NCBI RefSeq assembly: GCF_021353295.2 | Contig: NZ_CP120635.1 | Coordinates: 2,125,501 to 2,189,500 of the forward strand | Origin: Pseudodesulfovibrio thermohalotolerans | Lineage (GTDB): Bacteria > Desulfobacterota > Desulfovibrionia > Desulfovibrionales > Desulfovibrionaceae | Direction of reading: 5' to 3' | DNA length: 64,000 nucleotides | Shown here: positions 50,068 through 58,602 of the stretch, in pieces | Position numbering within the stretch: position 1 is the first letter of the stretch | Layout: the number at the start of each line of letters is the position of its first letter | Made by a program: the position numbers and the translations under genes | Notes under the pieces: model-generated | The model's database searches: none | What the model was told of the DNA's origin: nothing | What the model saw: the letters and a program-made list of their open reading frames with translations, nothing else

Positions 50068-51672
50068 ATGATGCAATACAATAATGAAAACAGATATGTC
50101 CGCCGACGCTTTTACCGCGTCTCCCCGCTAGCCCTCATAATACTCGCCCTGCTCCTGCCCGGCGCGTTCCATGCCCAAACGGCCGAAGCCGTGGAAAACA
50201 GCGGGTTCAGCCGCCAGGTCGTGGTGGACCGGGCCAGGGAACTGAGCCAAACCCCGTTCGACCCCAATCAGGGCCAGGTGCCCAAGGCCCTGCTCAACCT
50301 CTCCTACGACGCTTGGCGCGACATCCGCTTCCGTCCGGAAAAGGCCCTGTGGAAAAAGGAAAACCGTCCCTTCCATCTGCAATTCTTCCATCCCGGCCTC
50401 TTCTATGATCGACTTGTAGACATCAATATCGTGGACAAAGGGACTGCGAAACGGCTGCCCTTTGATTCGACGATGTTCGACTACGGCAACAACCACACCG
50501 TGCCCGAACAGATTCCGACTCCGTTCGGATTTGCCGGATTCCGCATCCACGGGCCCATCAACACCGCAAAATATTTCGATGAAATCGCCGTGTTTCTGGG
50601 AGCCAGCTACTTTCGGGCCGTGGCCAAGGGACAGGTCTACGGCCTTTCCGCCCGGGGCCTGGCCGTGGATACAGCCCTGCCGGACGGCGAGGAATTTCCC
50701 TATTTCCGCGAATTCTGGATCGAAAAGCCGGCCCGCCGGAGTTCAAGCCTGACCGTGCACGCACTGCTGGACAGCAAGAGCCTGACCGGAGCCTACACCT
50801 TCGTCATCCAGGGCGGGAAAACCACCACCATGGACGTCACCGCCACCCTGTTCCTGCGGGTTCCCGTGAAAAAAATCGGCATAGCCCCGCTGACCAGCAT
50901 GTTCCTGTTCGGCGAGAACACCGACGAACGCAAGGTTCGGGACTTCCGCCCCGAGGTGCATGATTCGGACGGCCTGCTCATCAAGAACGACTCGGGCGAA
51001 TGGTTCTGGCGTCCCCTCGACAACCCGGCAACGCTGGCGGTCAACGGATTCAGGGCCGACAACGTCCGAGGCTTCGGACTCATTCAGCGAGACCGCAACC
51101 ACCACAGTTACCAGGACCTCGAAGCCAACTACGAACGGCGGCCCACGTTGTGGGTGGAGCCGCGCGGCGACTGGGGCCACGGTCACGTGGAGCTTATCAA
51201 CATTCCCACGGACCAGGAGATTCACGACAATATCGTGGCCTTCTGGACCCCCGAGGACGACCTGCCCATCGGCGTCCCGCAAACCTATGAATACCGGCTG
51301 TTGTGGTATCACGGCAGCTTCACCCATCCGCCCCTGGGGTACACGTACGCCACTCGAACCGGCGACGCGGGCAACGGCGGACAACGCTTCGTCATCGACT
51401 TCAGGAGCAAGGCCCTGAATCTCCTTGAACCTCCTTCCAACATTGAAGGAGTGATAACCTGCGGCGAGGGCGCGACCGTCACCGAGCAGCATGTGGAGAA
51501 AAACACGCATATCGGCGGCTGGCGGCTTTCCTTCGTGGTCCGCCCCGACCAGGCGCCCTCGGCCCTGGAAAAGGTATTGCCCAACCGTCGGGCTCCCGTG
51601 GACCTGCGCGCGTTCCTGAAAATCAACGACACCACCCTGACGGAAACGTGGAACTATGCCTATCGCCCCTGA
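50068..51672 (+). CDS. opgG: Periplasmic glucan biosynthesis protein OpgG
   Basis: A 534-residue periplasmic protein needed for osmoregulated periplasmic glucan synthesis. A signal peptide (positively charged RRRFYR, hydrophobic core, cleavage near AEA) precedes a two-domain MdoG fold. Recognisable blocks are LSYDAWRDIRFRPEKALW, QLQFFHPGLFYD-type sequence, FAGFRIHGPIN, FLGASYFRAVAKGQVYGLSARGLAVDT, and DRNHHSYQDLEANYERRPTLWVEP. The start is one of two adjacent ATGs; an upstream TTG has no RBS. It overlaps the next ORF by 17 bp. Confidence 0.92.
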   Translation: MMQYNNENRYVRRRFYRVSPLALIILALLLPGAFHAQTAEAVENSGFSRQVVVDRARELSQTPFDPNQGQVPKALLNLSYDAWRDIRFRPEKALWKKENRPFHLQFFHPGLFYDRLVDINIVDKGTAKRLPFDSTMFDYGNNHTVPEQIPTPFGFAGFRIHGPINTAKYFDEIAVFLGASYFRAVAKGQVYGLSARGLAVDTALPDGEEFPYFREFWIEKPARRSSSLTVHALLDSKSLTGAYTFVIQGGKTTTMDVTATLFLRVPVKKIGIAPLTSMFLFGENTDERKVRDFRPEVHDSDGLLIKNDSGEWFWRPLDNPATLAVNGFRADNVRGFGLIQRDRNHHSYQDLEANYERRPTLWVEPRGDWGHGHVELINIPTDQEIHDNIVAFWTPEDDLPIGVPQTYEYRLLWYHGSFTHPPLGYTYATRTGDAGNGGQRFVIDFRSKALNLLEPPSNIEGVITCGEGATVTEQHVEKNTHIGGWRLSFVVRPDQAPSALEKVLPNRRAPVDLRAFLKINDTTLTETWNYAYRP

Positions 51673-52030
51673 CCCCCGGCCGTCCGACGATGACGCCCGG
51701 CGCGAGCTGACCGCCCGTTGTCTGCTGGAATATGCGGAACAACTCCCCATACCCACTGAGCAACGCCTGGCGCTGGTTCTCGAAACACTGCGCGAGCTGC
51801 CGCGCGACGCTTCTTCGGCCCAAGCCCTGGAGGCATTGCTCGCGCGGTTGCCCGCCGTGGCCCCTTCGGCACATCCGCCGAGCCATCCGCCCATCGACCG
51901 CAGCCATATGCCCGCGCAATACCTCGGTCGGCCGCACTCCGGCCTCAGCGCCTTCCTCGTCCACTGGGCCTGGCTTGGCGTCGTCGGGCTTCTGCTGGCC
52001 CTGACCCTCCTGCTGAACTTTTCCCAATGA
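51656..52030 (+). CDS. Small membrane protein, likely detached N-terminal region of OpgH
   Basis: A 124-residue protein lying between opgG (17-bp overlap) and opgH (ATGA overlap). Residues 20-70 are soluble and helical; a single transmembrane helix (about 100-120) ends the protein. The segment EYAEQLPIPTEQRLAL matches in pattern the EYIDAMPI...AL start of E. coli OpgH. The following opgH lacks about the same number of residues at its own N-terminus. I infer that this ORF encodes the N-terminal cytoplasmic part plus first helix of OpgH as a separate chain. The match is from memory and short, so this needs alignment. Confidence 0.65.
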   Translation: MPIAPDPRPSDDDARRELTARCLLEYAEQLPIPTEQRLALVLETLRELPRDASSAQALEALLARLPAVAPSAHPPSHPPIDRSHMPAQYLGRPHSGLSAFLVHWAWLGVVGLLLALTLLLNFSQ

Positions 52031-54135
52031 GAAACCCGATGCAAAGCGATTCGCAGGTTCCCGGACTGTCATTCTCCACAGGAAAACGGCGCCTTGTCCT
52101 GACGCTGCTCATCCTGATCCCCTCGGCCATGGCCAGCGCCTACGTGGGATCTGTCCTGCCCGACAAGGGCTCCACCCCGCTGGAGCTCGCGATCATCATC
52201 GTCTACTCCATCCTTTTCGCCTGGATTTCCGTCGGATTCTGGACGGCGATCATGGGGTGGTTCACGATCATGCGCCGCTATGACCGCTTCGCCGCGAGCC
52301 GCGCCCTGTCCGAGCCGTTCGACCCGAACGATTTTCCGCGCACGGCGGTCCTGTTCCCCATCTGCAACGAAGATACGCCAAGGGTCATGGCCGGGATCAA
52401 GACCACGTATCTTTCGCTTCAGCGCACTCCCGGCGCGAACCAATTCGACATCCATATCCTGAGCGACTCCGGCAGCGCGGACAAATGGATGGAGGAAGAA
52501 GCGGCCTGGGCCGATCTGGTAAAGGAACTCGGTGCGCAGGGCCGCATATTCTACCGCAACCGAAAGGTGAACCTGAAGCGCAAGAGCGGCAACGTGGCCG
52601 ATTTCTGCCGCCGACACGGCAGCGAATACACGTACATGGCCGTGTTCGACGCTGACAGCGTCATGAGCGGCGACACCCTGAACGCCATGGTCCGAATAAT
52701 GGAGCGCCGCCCCAGGATAGGCATATTGCAGACCGCCCCGGCCTGTTTCGGCCGCGACACCCTGCTCGGAAGGCTTCAGCAGTTTGCCAACCGCGCCTAC
52801 GGCCCCATGTTCGCCGCCGGGCTGCATTTCTGGCAGTTGGGGGACGCCCAGTACTGGGGCCACAACGCGCTCATCCGCATCGAGCCGTTCATGAAGCACT
52901 GCGGCCTGCCCAGGCTGTCCGGCAAGCCCCCGCTGGGCGGCGACATCCTCAGCCATGACTTCGTCGAGGCCGCGCTCATGCGCCGGGCCGGGTGGGAAGT
53001 CTGCCTCGCCTTCGACCTGACCGGCAGTTGGGAGGAATGTCCGCCGAACCTGCTTTCGGAACTGAAGCGCGACCGCCGCTGGTGCCAGGGAAACCTCCAG
53101 CACCTCCGACTGCTGTTCACGGAAGGGCTCTTTCCCGCACACAGGGTCCTGTTCCTCAACGGGGCCATGAGTTATGTCTCGGCCCTGCTGTGGTTCCTCT
53201 TCCTTATGCTCTCCTCGGCCGAGGCCGTTATCCAGGCCGTTGTCGGCCCGAGCTACTTCGCCGCCACGCGCTCCCTGTTCCCGTCCTGGCCGGTGTGGCA
53301 ACCGCTCTGGGCCCTGATCCTGCTGGCCACCACGGGCGTGCTGCTGTTCTTCCCCAAAATCCTGAGCTATCTCCTGATCGTGCTGAAAACACGCCGCTCG
53401 AAGCAGTTCGGCGGTGCGTTCCGCCTGCTGGCGAGCATCGCTTTGGAGGTAGCCTTCTCCGCCCTGCTGGCCCCCATCCGAATGCTCTTTCACAGCAAAT
53501 TCGTCTGCATCACCCTTCTCGGACGACAGATCGGCTGGGGTTCGCAGCAACGGGACGACCGCCCGACGTCCTGGGGCGAAGCGATCCGCTTCCACGGCGG
53601 CGGCGCGATTTTCGGACTGCTCTGGGGCGGTGTGGTCTGGCTCTACGCCCCGTACTTCTTTTGGTGGATCGCGCCCATCGTCCTACCCATCGTCCTCTCC
53701 ATGCCCCTTTCGGTCCTCACCAGCCATGACGGCCCTGGACGCTGGCTCCGTCGAAAAGGGCTGCTTCTCATCCCGGAGGAGACAGTACCGGCCCGCGAAA
53801 TCCGAGATGTGATCCGATTCACCAAGGAAATGGAAGCCGCGCCCACTCCCCTAGAACTCCCGCGCGAAGCGGGCTTCCTGCGCGCCCTGCTTGATCCGGG
53901 CGTCAACGGACTTCGACGCGCCCTGCTGTCCCGAAACCAGCGGCGGCCCGGGGAAAAGGCCCGCGAACGCAACGCGAAACTGGTCGAAAAGATTCTCGGC
54001 AATGGTCCCGAGGCCCTGACTCCCGACGAGAAGCTCTGCCTCCTGCGCGACCCGGACGGCCTGCTCGAAGTGCATACCCGGGCTTGGACGGCCGACGACG
54101 GCGCATTGCGAAGGGCATGGCTCCAACGGAACTGA
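52027..54135 (+). CDS. opgH: Glucan glucosyltransferase OpgH
   Basis: A 702-residue inner-membrane GT2 enzyme that makes and exports the linear glucan backbone from UDP-glucose. Helices at about 17-40 and 50-75 precede the catalytic domain with VFDADSVMSGD (near 206), GLHFWQLGDAQYWGHNALIR, SHDFVEAALMRRAGWEV and the RDRRWCQGNLQHLRL motif (near 347). Several C-terminal helices follow. E. coli OpgH is 847 residues; the missing part is the N-terminal cytoplasmic region, for which the preceding small ORF is a candidate. The ATGA overlap shows coupling. Confidence 0.93.
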   Translation: MRNPMQSDSQVPGLSFSTGKRRLVLTLLILIPSAMASAYVGSVLPDKGSTPLELAIIIVYSILFAWISVGFWTAIMGWFTIMRRYDRFAASRALSEPFDPNDFPRTAVLFPICNEDTPRVMAGIKTTYLSLQRTPGANQFDIHILSDSGSADKWMEEEAAWADLVKELGAQGRIFYRNRKVNLKRKSGNVADFCRRHGSEYTYMAVFDADSVMSGDTLNAMVRIMERRPRIGILQTAPACFGRDTLLGRLQQFANRAYGPMFAAGLHFWQLGDAQYWGHNALIRIEPFMKHCGLPRLSGKPPLGGDILSHDFVEAALMRRAGWEVCLAFDLTGSWEECPPNLLSELKRDRRWCQGNLQHLRLLFTEGLFPAHRVLFLNGAMSYVSALLWFLFLMLSSAEAVIQAVVGPSYFAATRSLFPSWPVWQPLWALILLATTGVLLFFPKILSYLLIVLKTRRSKQFGGAFRLLASIALEVAFSALLAPIRMLFHSKFVCITLLGRQIGWGSQQRDDRPTSWGEAIRFHGGGAIFGLLWGGVVWLYAPYFFWWIAPIVLPIVLSMPLSVLTSHDGPGRWLRRKGLLLIPEETVPAREIRDVIRFTKEMEAAPTPLELPREAGFLRALLDPGVNGLRRALLSRNQRRPGEKARERNAKLVEKILGNGPEALTPDEKLCLLRDPDGLLEVHTRAWTADDGALRRAWLQRN

Positions 54136-54330
54136 GCCAGGCCCAAAGGTGTGCCAATCCTCGGCCAACCATCATTTCATTGACCTGACCCCGGTGTAGG
54201 GTAATATGAAATTGGCGCCGGGTTTTCCGTCCATGAGGCAGGGAATCCGGCACGAATTATCCCGGATACAGCGACGAGGACTCCGATGCGCACCGCCGCC
54301 ATTTGTTTCAAGGCTCGACCGCAGCAACAA
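54136..54330. other. Intergenic region between opgH and the tRNA-Lys cluster
   Basis: About 195 bp with no RBS-linked ORF and no recognisable RNA. No T-tailed hairpin for opgH was seen. The tRNA-Lys terminator on the opposite strand bounds it. Confidence 0.4.
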
Positions 54331-54355
54331 AAAAACCCCGCCATTTCTGACGGGG
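54331..54355 (-). terminator. Terminator of tRNA-Lys copy 1
   Basis: Minus-strand stem CCCCGTCA / TGGCGGGG with a GAAA loop (one mismatch-tolerant pair), followed by a run of T. The same hairpin follows all three tRNA-Lys copies. Confidence 0.85.
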
Positions 54356-54368
54356 TGTGTGTTCTGAG

Positions 54369-54444
54369 TGGTGGGTCACCAAGGAATCGAACCTTGAACC
54401 TCCGGATTAAGAGTCCGCTGCTCTGCCAATTGAGCTAGTGACCC
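54369..54444 (-). tRNA. tRNA-Lys (CTT), copy 1
   Basis: A 76-nt cloverleaf with encoded CCA. Acceptor GGGTCAC / GTGACCC, D-arm AGCTCAATTGGCAGAGC, anticodon loop containing CTCTTAA (anticodon CTT), T-arm GGTTCGATTCC. All three copies are identical as far as I can read. It has its own promoter (54476-54502) and terminator. Confidence 0.96.
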
Positions 54445-54475
54445 ACTCGGCCGTGTTTGTCACGACGGGGGGATA

Positions 54476-54502
54476 TTTATAGAGCCTCCCCGGAAATGTC
54501 AA
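54476..54502 (-). promoter_or_regulatory. Promoter of tRNA-Lys copy 1
   Basis: TTGACA (54502-54497) and TATAAA (54481-54476) with a 15-bp spacer, then a GC-rich discriminator. The block is conserved in the other two copies. Confidence 0.7.
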
Positions 54503-54563
54503 CAGCAACAAGGACATTCATGCAATTTTCCTACATTTTTTTTCGGAACCCGCACCAACAAAA

Positions 54564-54589
54564 GAAAAACCCCGCCATTTCTGACGGGG
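54564..54589 (-). terminator. Terminator of tRNA-Lys copy 2
   Basis: Same CCCCGTCA-type hairpin and T-run as the terminator of copy 1. Confidence 0.85.
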
Positions 54590-54602
54590 TGTGTATTCAG
54601 AG

Positions 54603-54678
54603 TGGTGGGTCACCAAGGAATCGAACCTTGAACCTCCGGATTAAGAGTCCGCTGCTCTGCCAATTGAGCTAGTGACCC
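54603..54678 (-). tRNA. tRNA-Lys (CTT), copy 2
   Basis: Reads identically to copy 1 over 76 nt, anticodon CTT, CCA encoded. It lies 234 bp from copy 1 in the same orientation with its own promoter at 54710-54736. Confidence 0.96.
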
Positions 54679-54709
54679 ACTCGGCCGTGTTTGTCACGAC
54701 GGAGTGATA

Positions 54710-54736
54710 TTTATAAGCCGCTCCCGGAAATGTCAA
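54710..54736 (-). promoter_or_regulatory. Promoter of tRNA-Lys copy 2
   Basis: TTGACA (54736-54731) and TATAAA (54715-54710), again with a 15-bp spacer. Confidence 0.7.
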
Positions 54737-54800
54737 CAGCAACGAGGACATTCATGCAACTTGCTCACGTCTTTTTTTTCGAAACACGATCCAGCTCAAG

Positions 54801-54826
54801 AAAAAACCCCGCCATTTCTGACGGGG
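54801..54826 (-). terminator. Terminator of tRNA-Lys copy 3
   Basis: Same hairpin and T-run as for copies 1 and 2. Confidence 0.85.
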
Positions 54827-54839
54827 TGTGTATTCTGAG

Positions 54840-54915
54840 TGGTGGGTCACCAAGGAATCGAACCTTGAACCTCCGGATTAAGAGTCCGCTGCTCTGCCAA
54901 TTGAGCTAGTGACCC
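54840..54915 (-). tRNA. tRNA-Lys (CTT), copy 3
   Basis: Reads identically to copies 1 and 2 over 76 nt, anticodon CTT, CCA encoded. It is transcribed away from the divergent dsbD-type gene, whose start lies 90 bp off. Confidence 0.96.
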
Positions 54916-54946
54916 ACTCGGCCGTGTTCGTCACGACGGAGAGATA

Positions 54947-54973
54947 TTTATAAGTCGCCCCCCGAAAAGTCAA
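54947..54973 (-). promoter_or_regulatory. Promoter of tRNA-Lys copy 3
   Basis: TTGACT (54973-54968) and TATAAA (54952-54947) with a 15-bp spacer. The spacer sequence differs from the other copies while both hexamers are kept, which supports function. Confidence 0.7.
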
Positions 54974-55005
54974 CAACTAATTTTCATTTTTTTCATGGGA
55001 CTTAA

Positions 55006-56835
55006 ATGATTATAAAAAAACCCCTTTTCACGTTGCTCCTGAGTTTGTTCATCCTCCTTTCCGCAACGTCCGCAATGCCCCTTTCGCAGCCGTCTTCCCT
55101 CCCCTTGAAGACCTCGGTGGAGCCGTTCGCCGTCGCTGCGGACGCCATCCGCCCCGGGTCGCCCGGAGGCGTTCTCCTGGCTCTGACCCTGCACATGGAA
55201 AAGGAATGGTACTCATATTCCAACGTCCCCGGCGAAACGGGCAAACCCACGAGCCTGACCGCCAAGGCGGCCGACGGGACTCAGTTGGAGGTATTTTATC
55301 CCGCCGGCAAGAAAAAGCCCGACTCCTACGACCCGACCATCACCGTGGCCGCATACCTCGACGGAACGAAACTCTTCGTTCTCGTGCCCGACGGGCTCAC
55401 GGCCCCCTTCCCGACCAGTCTCGCCCTGGACCTGCTTCTGTGCCATCCGACGAAATGTGTCCCCGCCCGCGTCAATCTGACTTTCGGCCAAGCGGGTCTC
55501 GACACCGGCACGCTTCCGCCTGCGGACGGACAGCCCTGGTGGAGTGAATTTCAGGGAATGAGCGGGGGCCAGGTCAAAACGCAAGATTCGACAAAAGAGG
55601 ACACCGGAAACGCGCACATAGTGGACTGGCAGTTCACCCCCGCGTATTTCCAGCCCGGCCTCGAAGTACGCGGCCTGCTTTCGGCGGTGCTCATGGGTCT
55701 GCTTGCCGGGCTCATTCTCAACGTCATGCCCTGCGTCCTGCCCGTGGTCAGCCTCAAGCTCTCCTCGCTGCTTGGAGCCGGAGCCGAAAAAGGCCCCGAC
55801 CGCATCCGCGCATTCAGGGAGCACAACGTTTTCTTCGTACTCGGGGTAATATCCTTTTTCCTGTTCCTGGCCGCTGTCCTGGGCGCCACCGGCTCGGCCT
55901 GGGGCGCGCTCTTTCAGGACCGCTGGCTGGTACTCGGCATTGCCGCCGTCATGGGCGCACTCGCCCTGAGTCTGTTCGGCCTGTTCCATCTGCCGGTGAT
56001 CGACCTCAAATTCGGCGTCGGGAACAAGGACCCTCGCAAGCAAGCCTTTTTCACCGGCATGTTGACCACCCTTCTGGCCACCCCGTGCAGCGGCCCGTTC
56101 CTGGGCGGCGTGCTCGGCTGGGCGCTCATCCAGGGACCGGTCGTCATCGCCACGGTTTTCGTGTCCATAGGACTCGGCATGTCCGCGCCGTATATTCTGC
56201 TGATCCTCAATCCCGGCCTGGCCCGTTTTCTGCCGAAGTCCGGACCATGGATCGAATATGTGGAAAAGGGCATCGCCTTCTTCCTGCTCGGCACGGCCTT
56301 CTATCTGGTAGGCATCGCCCTGGGAGACGCCAGCCTGCGCATTCTCGCCCCGCTTTGGGTCATTCTCTTCGGCGGCTGGTTGTGGTTCCGCACCAAAACC
56401 GCCGGGCAAGGCGTCCGGCTCCTTCTGCGCGTGAGTATGCTCGTGCTCCTGGCCGCCACCGTCTACTGGACCACCCCCATGCAGACAGAAGTTGACCCGT
56501 GGGAACAATTCAATCCGGCCGTCCTCAACCAGGACCTTGGCGAAGAGCGGATATTCCTGGAATTCACTGCCGACTGGTGCCCAACCTGCAAGGCCCTCGA
56601 AGCAACGGTCATGACCCGCGAGAACGTCGAGGACTGGAAGGAGCGGTACAACGTCCGCTTCATCAAGGTGGACATGACCGAGCGCGATCCCGAGGCTGAA
56701 GCCCTGTTGGAGGCCCTCGGAAGCCGAAGCCTGCCCACGGCTGCCGTGTTCCGAAAGAACGATCGGCAAACCCCGGTTGTCATACGCGACCTGTACACCG
56801 TGAACCAACTTGAAAACTTGCTGAAATCCCTTTAG
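55006..56835 (+). CDS. DsbD-family thiol:disulfide interchange protein
   Basis: A 609-residue protein that carries electrons from cytoplasmic thioredoxin to the periplasm. A signal peptide (about 1-23) leads to an N-terminal periplasmic domain with a CHPTKC pair (about Cys146 and Cys151). Eight predicted helices follow, with the CcdA-like cysteines in NVMPCVLPVVSLK and ATPCSGPFLGG. The C-terminal thioredoxin-like domain has the WCPTCK active site (about 524-529). The N-terminal domain resembles the ScsB/DsbD type. The RBS is weak. An alcohol dehydrogenase follows after 30 bp. Confidence 0.92.
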   Translation: MIIKKPLFTLLLSLFILLSATSAMPLSQPSSLPLKTSVEPFAVAADAIRPGSPGGVLLALTLHMEKEWYSYSNVPGETGKPTSLTAKAADGTQLEVFYPAGKKKPDSYDPTITVAAYLDGTKLFVLVPDGLTAPFPTSLALDLLLCHPTKCVPARVNLTFGQAGLDTGTLPPADGQPWWSEFQGMSGGQVKTQDSTKEDTGNAHIVDWQFTPAYFQPGLEVRGLLSAVLMGLLAGLILNVMPCVLPVVSLKLSSLLGAGAEKGPDRIRAFREHNVFFVLGVISFFLFLAAVLGATGSAWGALFQDRWLVLGIAAVMGALALSLFGLFHLPVIDLKFGVGNKDPRKQAFFTGMLTTLLATPCSGPFLGGVLGWALIQGPVVIATVFVSIGLGMSAPYILLILNPGLARFLPKSGPWIEYVEKGIAFFLLGTAFYLVGIALGDASLRILAPLWVILFGGWLWFRTKTAGQGVRLLLRVSMLVLLAATVYWTTPMQTEVDPWEQFNPAVLNQDLGEERIFLEFTADWCPTCKALEATVMTRENVEDWKERYNVRFIKVDMTERDPEAEALLEALGSRSLPTAAVFRKNDRQTPVVIRDLYTVNQLENLLKSL

Positions 56836-56865
56836 ATCAGAGAAAAAACATCGAGGAGACGCTTC

Positions 56866-58062
56866 GTGCTCAATTTCCAATACTACATGCCCACCCGCAT
56901 CATCTTCGGCCCCGACAGCCTCGACAGGCTGGGGGACACCCCGCACCTGCCCCGGGGCGACAAAGCCATGATCGTCATCGGCGAATCCGGAGTCATGATC
57001 GAACAGGGATACCTGGCCCGCGTCCAGTCCCTGCTTTCCAAGCAGGACGTCCAAACCATCGTCTACGACCGAATCAAGCCCAACCCCGAATCCGACGCCG
57101 TGGATGAAGCCGCAGCCATCTGCCGAGAAAAAGGCGTCAAATTCGTGGTCGGCCTGGGCGGCGGCTCCACCATCGACTCGGCGAAAGCCATCGCCGCCAT
57201 GGCCGTCAATTCCGGCAAGTATTGGGACTACATGCAATCCGGGTCCGGCGGCGGCCAGACCCCGGAAAACGAGCCACTGCCCATCGTGGCCATCCCCACC
57301 ACGGCCGGGACCGGCACCGAGGCCGACCCGTGGACCGTCATAACCAAATCCGGCACCGACTCCCGCGAGAAGCTCGGCTGGGGGTATGACGGCACCTTCC
57401 CGGCCCTGTCCGTCGTGGACCCCAAACTGATGCTCTCCGTACCGCCGAGACAGACCGCCTACACCGGCATGGACGCGTTCTTCCACGCGGCCGAGGCCTA
57501 CCTCGCCACCTGCCGCCAGCCCGCCAGCGACATGCTCTCCTTGGAAGCCGTCCACCTCATCGCGCACACCCTGCCGCAAGCCGTCGCCGAGGGCGACAAC
57601 CTGGAAGCGCGGACCGTCATGGCCTGGGCCTGCACCGCAGCGGGTCTGTGCGAAACCTATTCCTCGTGCATTTCCCAGCACTCCCTGGAACACGCCCTGT
57701 CCGCCTTCCACCCGAACCTGCCACATGGAGCCGGACTGGTGCTTCTGTCCAAGGCATACTTCGGTTTCCTGGCCTCGCGCGGCGAGGAGCGCCTCGGCGA
57801 CCTGGCCCTGGCCATGGGCGACACTCTTGAAGAAACCGTTGAAGAGGAAGTGACCGGCGTGGCCTTTCTCGACGCCCTGGACAACCTCATCACCGAGGTC
57901 GGCCTGGCTGACGAAAAGCTGTCCGACTACGGCGTGACCCGCGAAGAAATTCCGGCGCTGGCAGAAAACGCCCTGACCACCATGGGCGGCCTCTTCGATG
58001 TCACCCCCGTGGATATGTCCCTGGAGGACGTCATCGCCATATTCGAAGCGGCCTACGATTAG
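56866..58062 (+). CDS. Iron-containing alcohol dehydrogenase
   Basis: A 398-residue group III alcohol dehydrogenase. The nucleotide-binding GLGGGSTIDSAKAIA and the metal-binding segments GMDAFFHAAEAY, QHSLEHALSAFHP and LPHGAG are present, along with IPTTAGTGTEADPWTVI. Closest in pattern to butanol/lactaldehyde-type enzymes; substrate unknown. The GTG start is set by GAGGAG 7 bp upstream. It likely shares a transcript with the DsbD gene and ends at a strong terminator. Confidence 0.92.
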   Translation: MLNFQYYMPTRIIFGPDSLDRLGDTPHLPRGDKAMIVIGESGVMIEQGYLARVQSLLSKQDVQTIVYDRIKPNPESDAVDEAAAICREKGVKFVVGLGGGSTIDSAKAIAAMAVNSGKYWDYMQSGSGGGQTPENEPLPIVAIPTTAGTGTEADPWTVITKSGTDSREKLGWGYDGTFPALSVVDPKLMLSVPPRQTAYTGMDAFFHAAEAYLATCRQPASDMLSLEAVHLIAHTLPQAVAEGDNLEARTVMAWACTAAGLCETYSSCISQHSLEHALSAFHPNLPHGAGLVLLSKAYFGFLASRGEERLGDLALAMGDTLEETVEEEVTGVAFLDALDNLITEVGLADEKLSDYGVTREEIPALAENALTTMGGLFDVTPVDMSLEDVIAIFEAAYD

Positions 58063-58088
58063 CCCGTCCGACCATACGCGACAAAAAA

Positions 58089-58112
58089 AGGCTCCCTTTC
58101 GGGAGCCTTTTT
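58089..58112 (+). terminator. Terminator after the alcohol dehydrogenase gene
   Basis: Stem AGGCTCCC / GGGAGCCT with a TTTC loop, followed by TTTT. The A-run on the other side lets it also serve the convergent small gene. Confidence 0.88.
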
Positions 58113-58139
58113 CATGTCTCGACACAGGGATATCCGGCC

Positions 58140-58511
58140 CTAGGGACAGAGCCACTCCTGAGCTCCCCGCTGTGACTGAAAGCCCTTGTATGATGCGGAA
58201 CGGTTGACCAGAGCCGTCTCCACGAGTCGGCTGGATTCCGGATTGTACGGATTGGAAAGAACGGCAAGGCGAAGGCCCAGCTTGGCCACGCCCTGATCCT
58301 CCATGAAATTGGCGAACGTGATGATATCCAAAGGCGACAGGGTCAAACGAAAGGTCCGATTGTCCACAAGTACCCGCGTCCGCTGACAATGGCGAGTCTT
58401 GTCCACGAGCTTCAGGCCCCATTCGATGAAAGTCTCGACATCAGATACTTCACCGTCCGTGATGCACAACAAGTATGAATCCTTGATGGTGAATATCTGC
58501 GTATAGGTCAT
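58140..58511 (-). CDS. Small protein of unknown function, possibly SpoIIAA/STAS-like
   Basis: A 123-residue soluble protein. Alternating strands and helices (YLLCITDGEVSDVETFIEWGLKLV, TRVLVDNRTFRL, LGLRLAVLSNP) resemble the SpoIIAA-like/STAS fold often found in small regulatory proteins. No catalytic motif is visible. GGGGGGAT precedes the ATG. It lies 91 bp downstream of the M24 peptidase on the same strand, ending against the ADH terminator. Confidence 0.7.
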   Translation of the reverse strand: MTYTQIFTIKDSYLLCITDGEVSDVETFIEWGLKLVDKTRHCQRTRVLVDNRTFRLTLSPLDIITFANFMEDQGVAKLGLRLAVLSNPYNPESSRLVETALVNRSASYKGFQSQRGAQEWLCP

Positions 58512-58602
58512 GATCCCCCCGAGTTTGATGCAGGCGTGTGAAAACCGTCCCGCACGGCGTCAGCGTACTCAAGCGCGCAGAAAAGACAACATTAATAATG
58601 CG

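Larger units (their letters stand above)
54331..54973 (-). repeat. Tandem array of three tRNA-Lys cassettes (about 235-bp unit)
   Basis: Each unit contains promoter, 5' leader, tRNA and terminator, in the same orientation with starts 234 and 237 bp apart. Spacer segments such as AACAGCAAC-AGGACATTCATGCAA are also shared by the first two units, showing recent duplication. Confidence 0.85.

Noticed and set aside
51656..51672. Frameshift joining opgG to the small ORF
   Set aside because: opgG has a normal C-terminus and length, and the small ORF has its own ATG. The overlap looks like ordinary coupling.
54331..54973. Regularly spaced repeats resembling a CRISPR array
   Set aside because: The repeat is a tRNA gene with promoter and terminator. 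There are only three units, the spacers are homologous, and no cas genes are nearby.
55213..58422. 1069-codon antisense frame across the DsbD and alcohol dehydrogenase genes
   Set aside because: It spans two well-supported genes and a terminator. Its composition is that of a shadow frame.
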